From Leucogyrophana mollusca (lineage: Eukaryota > Basidiomycota > Agaricomycetes > Boletales): a stretch of 60,279 bases of DNA. A program made the position numbers and the translations under genes. Below are positions 59,704 to 60,279 of the stretch, piece by piece. Positions within the stretch are counted from its first letter, which is position 1. Each line of letters begins with the position of its first letter. The stretch lies in the NCBI GenBank assembly GCA_021014945.1, contig MU266499.1:1-60279 (forward strand), written 5' to 3'. A model generated the notes under the pieces. The model was not told the DNA's origin, did not search any database, and was given only the letters and a program-made list of their open reading frames with translations.

Positions 59704-60279
59704 ATAGAGAATAGTTGTAATAGAAGATGATGATCAACAGTAGCAATAGCAACAATAGAGCAAAAACGTCGAAGTAATGATAGTGAAGTAGTGATATAGT
59801 ATACATATGAAGTAGGAATATAAGTGTTGGTGATAAGTACGATATAAAGTATAAGTAGGAGTGATAGGAGTGTTAGTATAAGGAATAGCAATAGTAAATA
59901 TAAGAAAGTAATAATAGTTGGTGAATATAAGTATTATAGGAAGTGGATATAAGTGTAATAGGTGATATAATAGTAAGTATAGTGGAAGTGTGAGTTGATA
60001 TAAGTATTATAAGAAGTATAAGGAGTATATGGGAGATAGGAAATATGTATTATGGAATATAAGTGTTATGGATGATATGATAGGAAGTATAGGAGATGTA
60101 TAAGGAGTATATAGGATATAGGAGATATGTATTAAGGAATATATGTGTTATGGGTAATATGATAGGAAGTATAAGGGAAGTAGTAAGTGAATAGGAGATA
60201 TGTATTATGGATAATAGGTGTTATGCGTGATATAGGAGAAGTGTATGGATAAGGAGTATATGGAGATTGTTAGGTTGTA
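59704..60279. repeat. AT-rich purine-biased tract
   Basis: The plus strand is almost free of C and consists of degenerate units such as GGAAGTATA, GGAGATA, TGTATTA(T/A)GGA and AGGTGATAT. The strand asymmetry is sharp and starts right after the helicase-like frame. It runs to the window edge. No coding frame or TTAGGG repeat is present. Confidence 0.8.

Noticed and set aside
1..60279. tRNA or rRNA genes
   Set aside because: I saw no convincing internal promoter boxes with matching cloverleaf arms. A covariance-model scan would be needed to exclude them.

Overview
The window looks like nuclear DNA of a basidiomycete fungus, most likely a wood- or litter-decaying agaricomycete. Genes are broken by many introns of about 45-65 bases. 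The recognisable families are typical of that group: DUF6533 membrane proteins, multicopper laccases, a Zn2Cys6 regulator, a MEF2-type MADS factor, a TPR-CHAT protein, a TPR-NLR and a phi-type glutathione transferase. I rebuilt gene models by reading both strands, joining exons by frame and comparing paralogs inside the window. The splice sites are therefore inferences, not transcript data.

Left part (1-17 kb): the tail of a Plavaka/KDZ-type transposase, then two adjacent minus-strand DUF6533 membrane genes. Next come two minus-strand genes built from the same C2HC finger (W-x2-H-x3-C ending), one with four fingers and one with two. A Zn2Cys6 transcription factor follows on the plus strand.

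Middle part (17-43 kb): two tandem minus-strand laccases whose first member is convergent with the Zn2Cys6 gene, and a minus-strand MADS-box gene. Next is a nearly 5 kb stretch with no gene I can support, a small plus-strand membrane protein with a proline-rich tail, and a third DUF6533 paralog. After a decayed unresolved region come a TPR-CHAT (caspase-like) gene and a glutathione transferase.

Right part (44-60 kb): a decayed bZIP gene, then an NLR gene (helical N-terminus, NB-ARC, TPR) lying between two diverged direct copies of a repeat block that carries broken WD40 genes. A third, partial copy lies just downstream of the NLR. The end holds an array of about thirty GTTACC motifs, a cluster of TTGAAACGCGTTTCAA palindromes, the tail of a protein resembling the C-terminus of fungal RecQ-type (telomere-linked) helicases, and an AT-rich purine-biased tract. 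This end looks subtelomeric in character, though no telomere repeat is present.

How they may work together: the TPR-CHAT gene and the NLR lie 7 kb apart, and both belong to families tied to self/non-self recognition and regulated cell death. The Zn2Cys6 gene beside two laccases is a possible local regulator. Both laccases carry Met at the type-1 copper axial position, which points to low redox potential.
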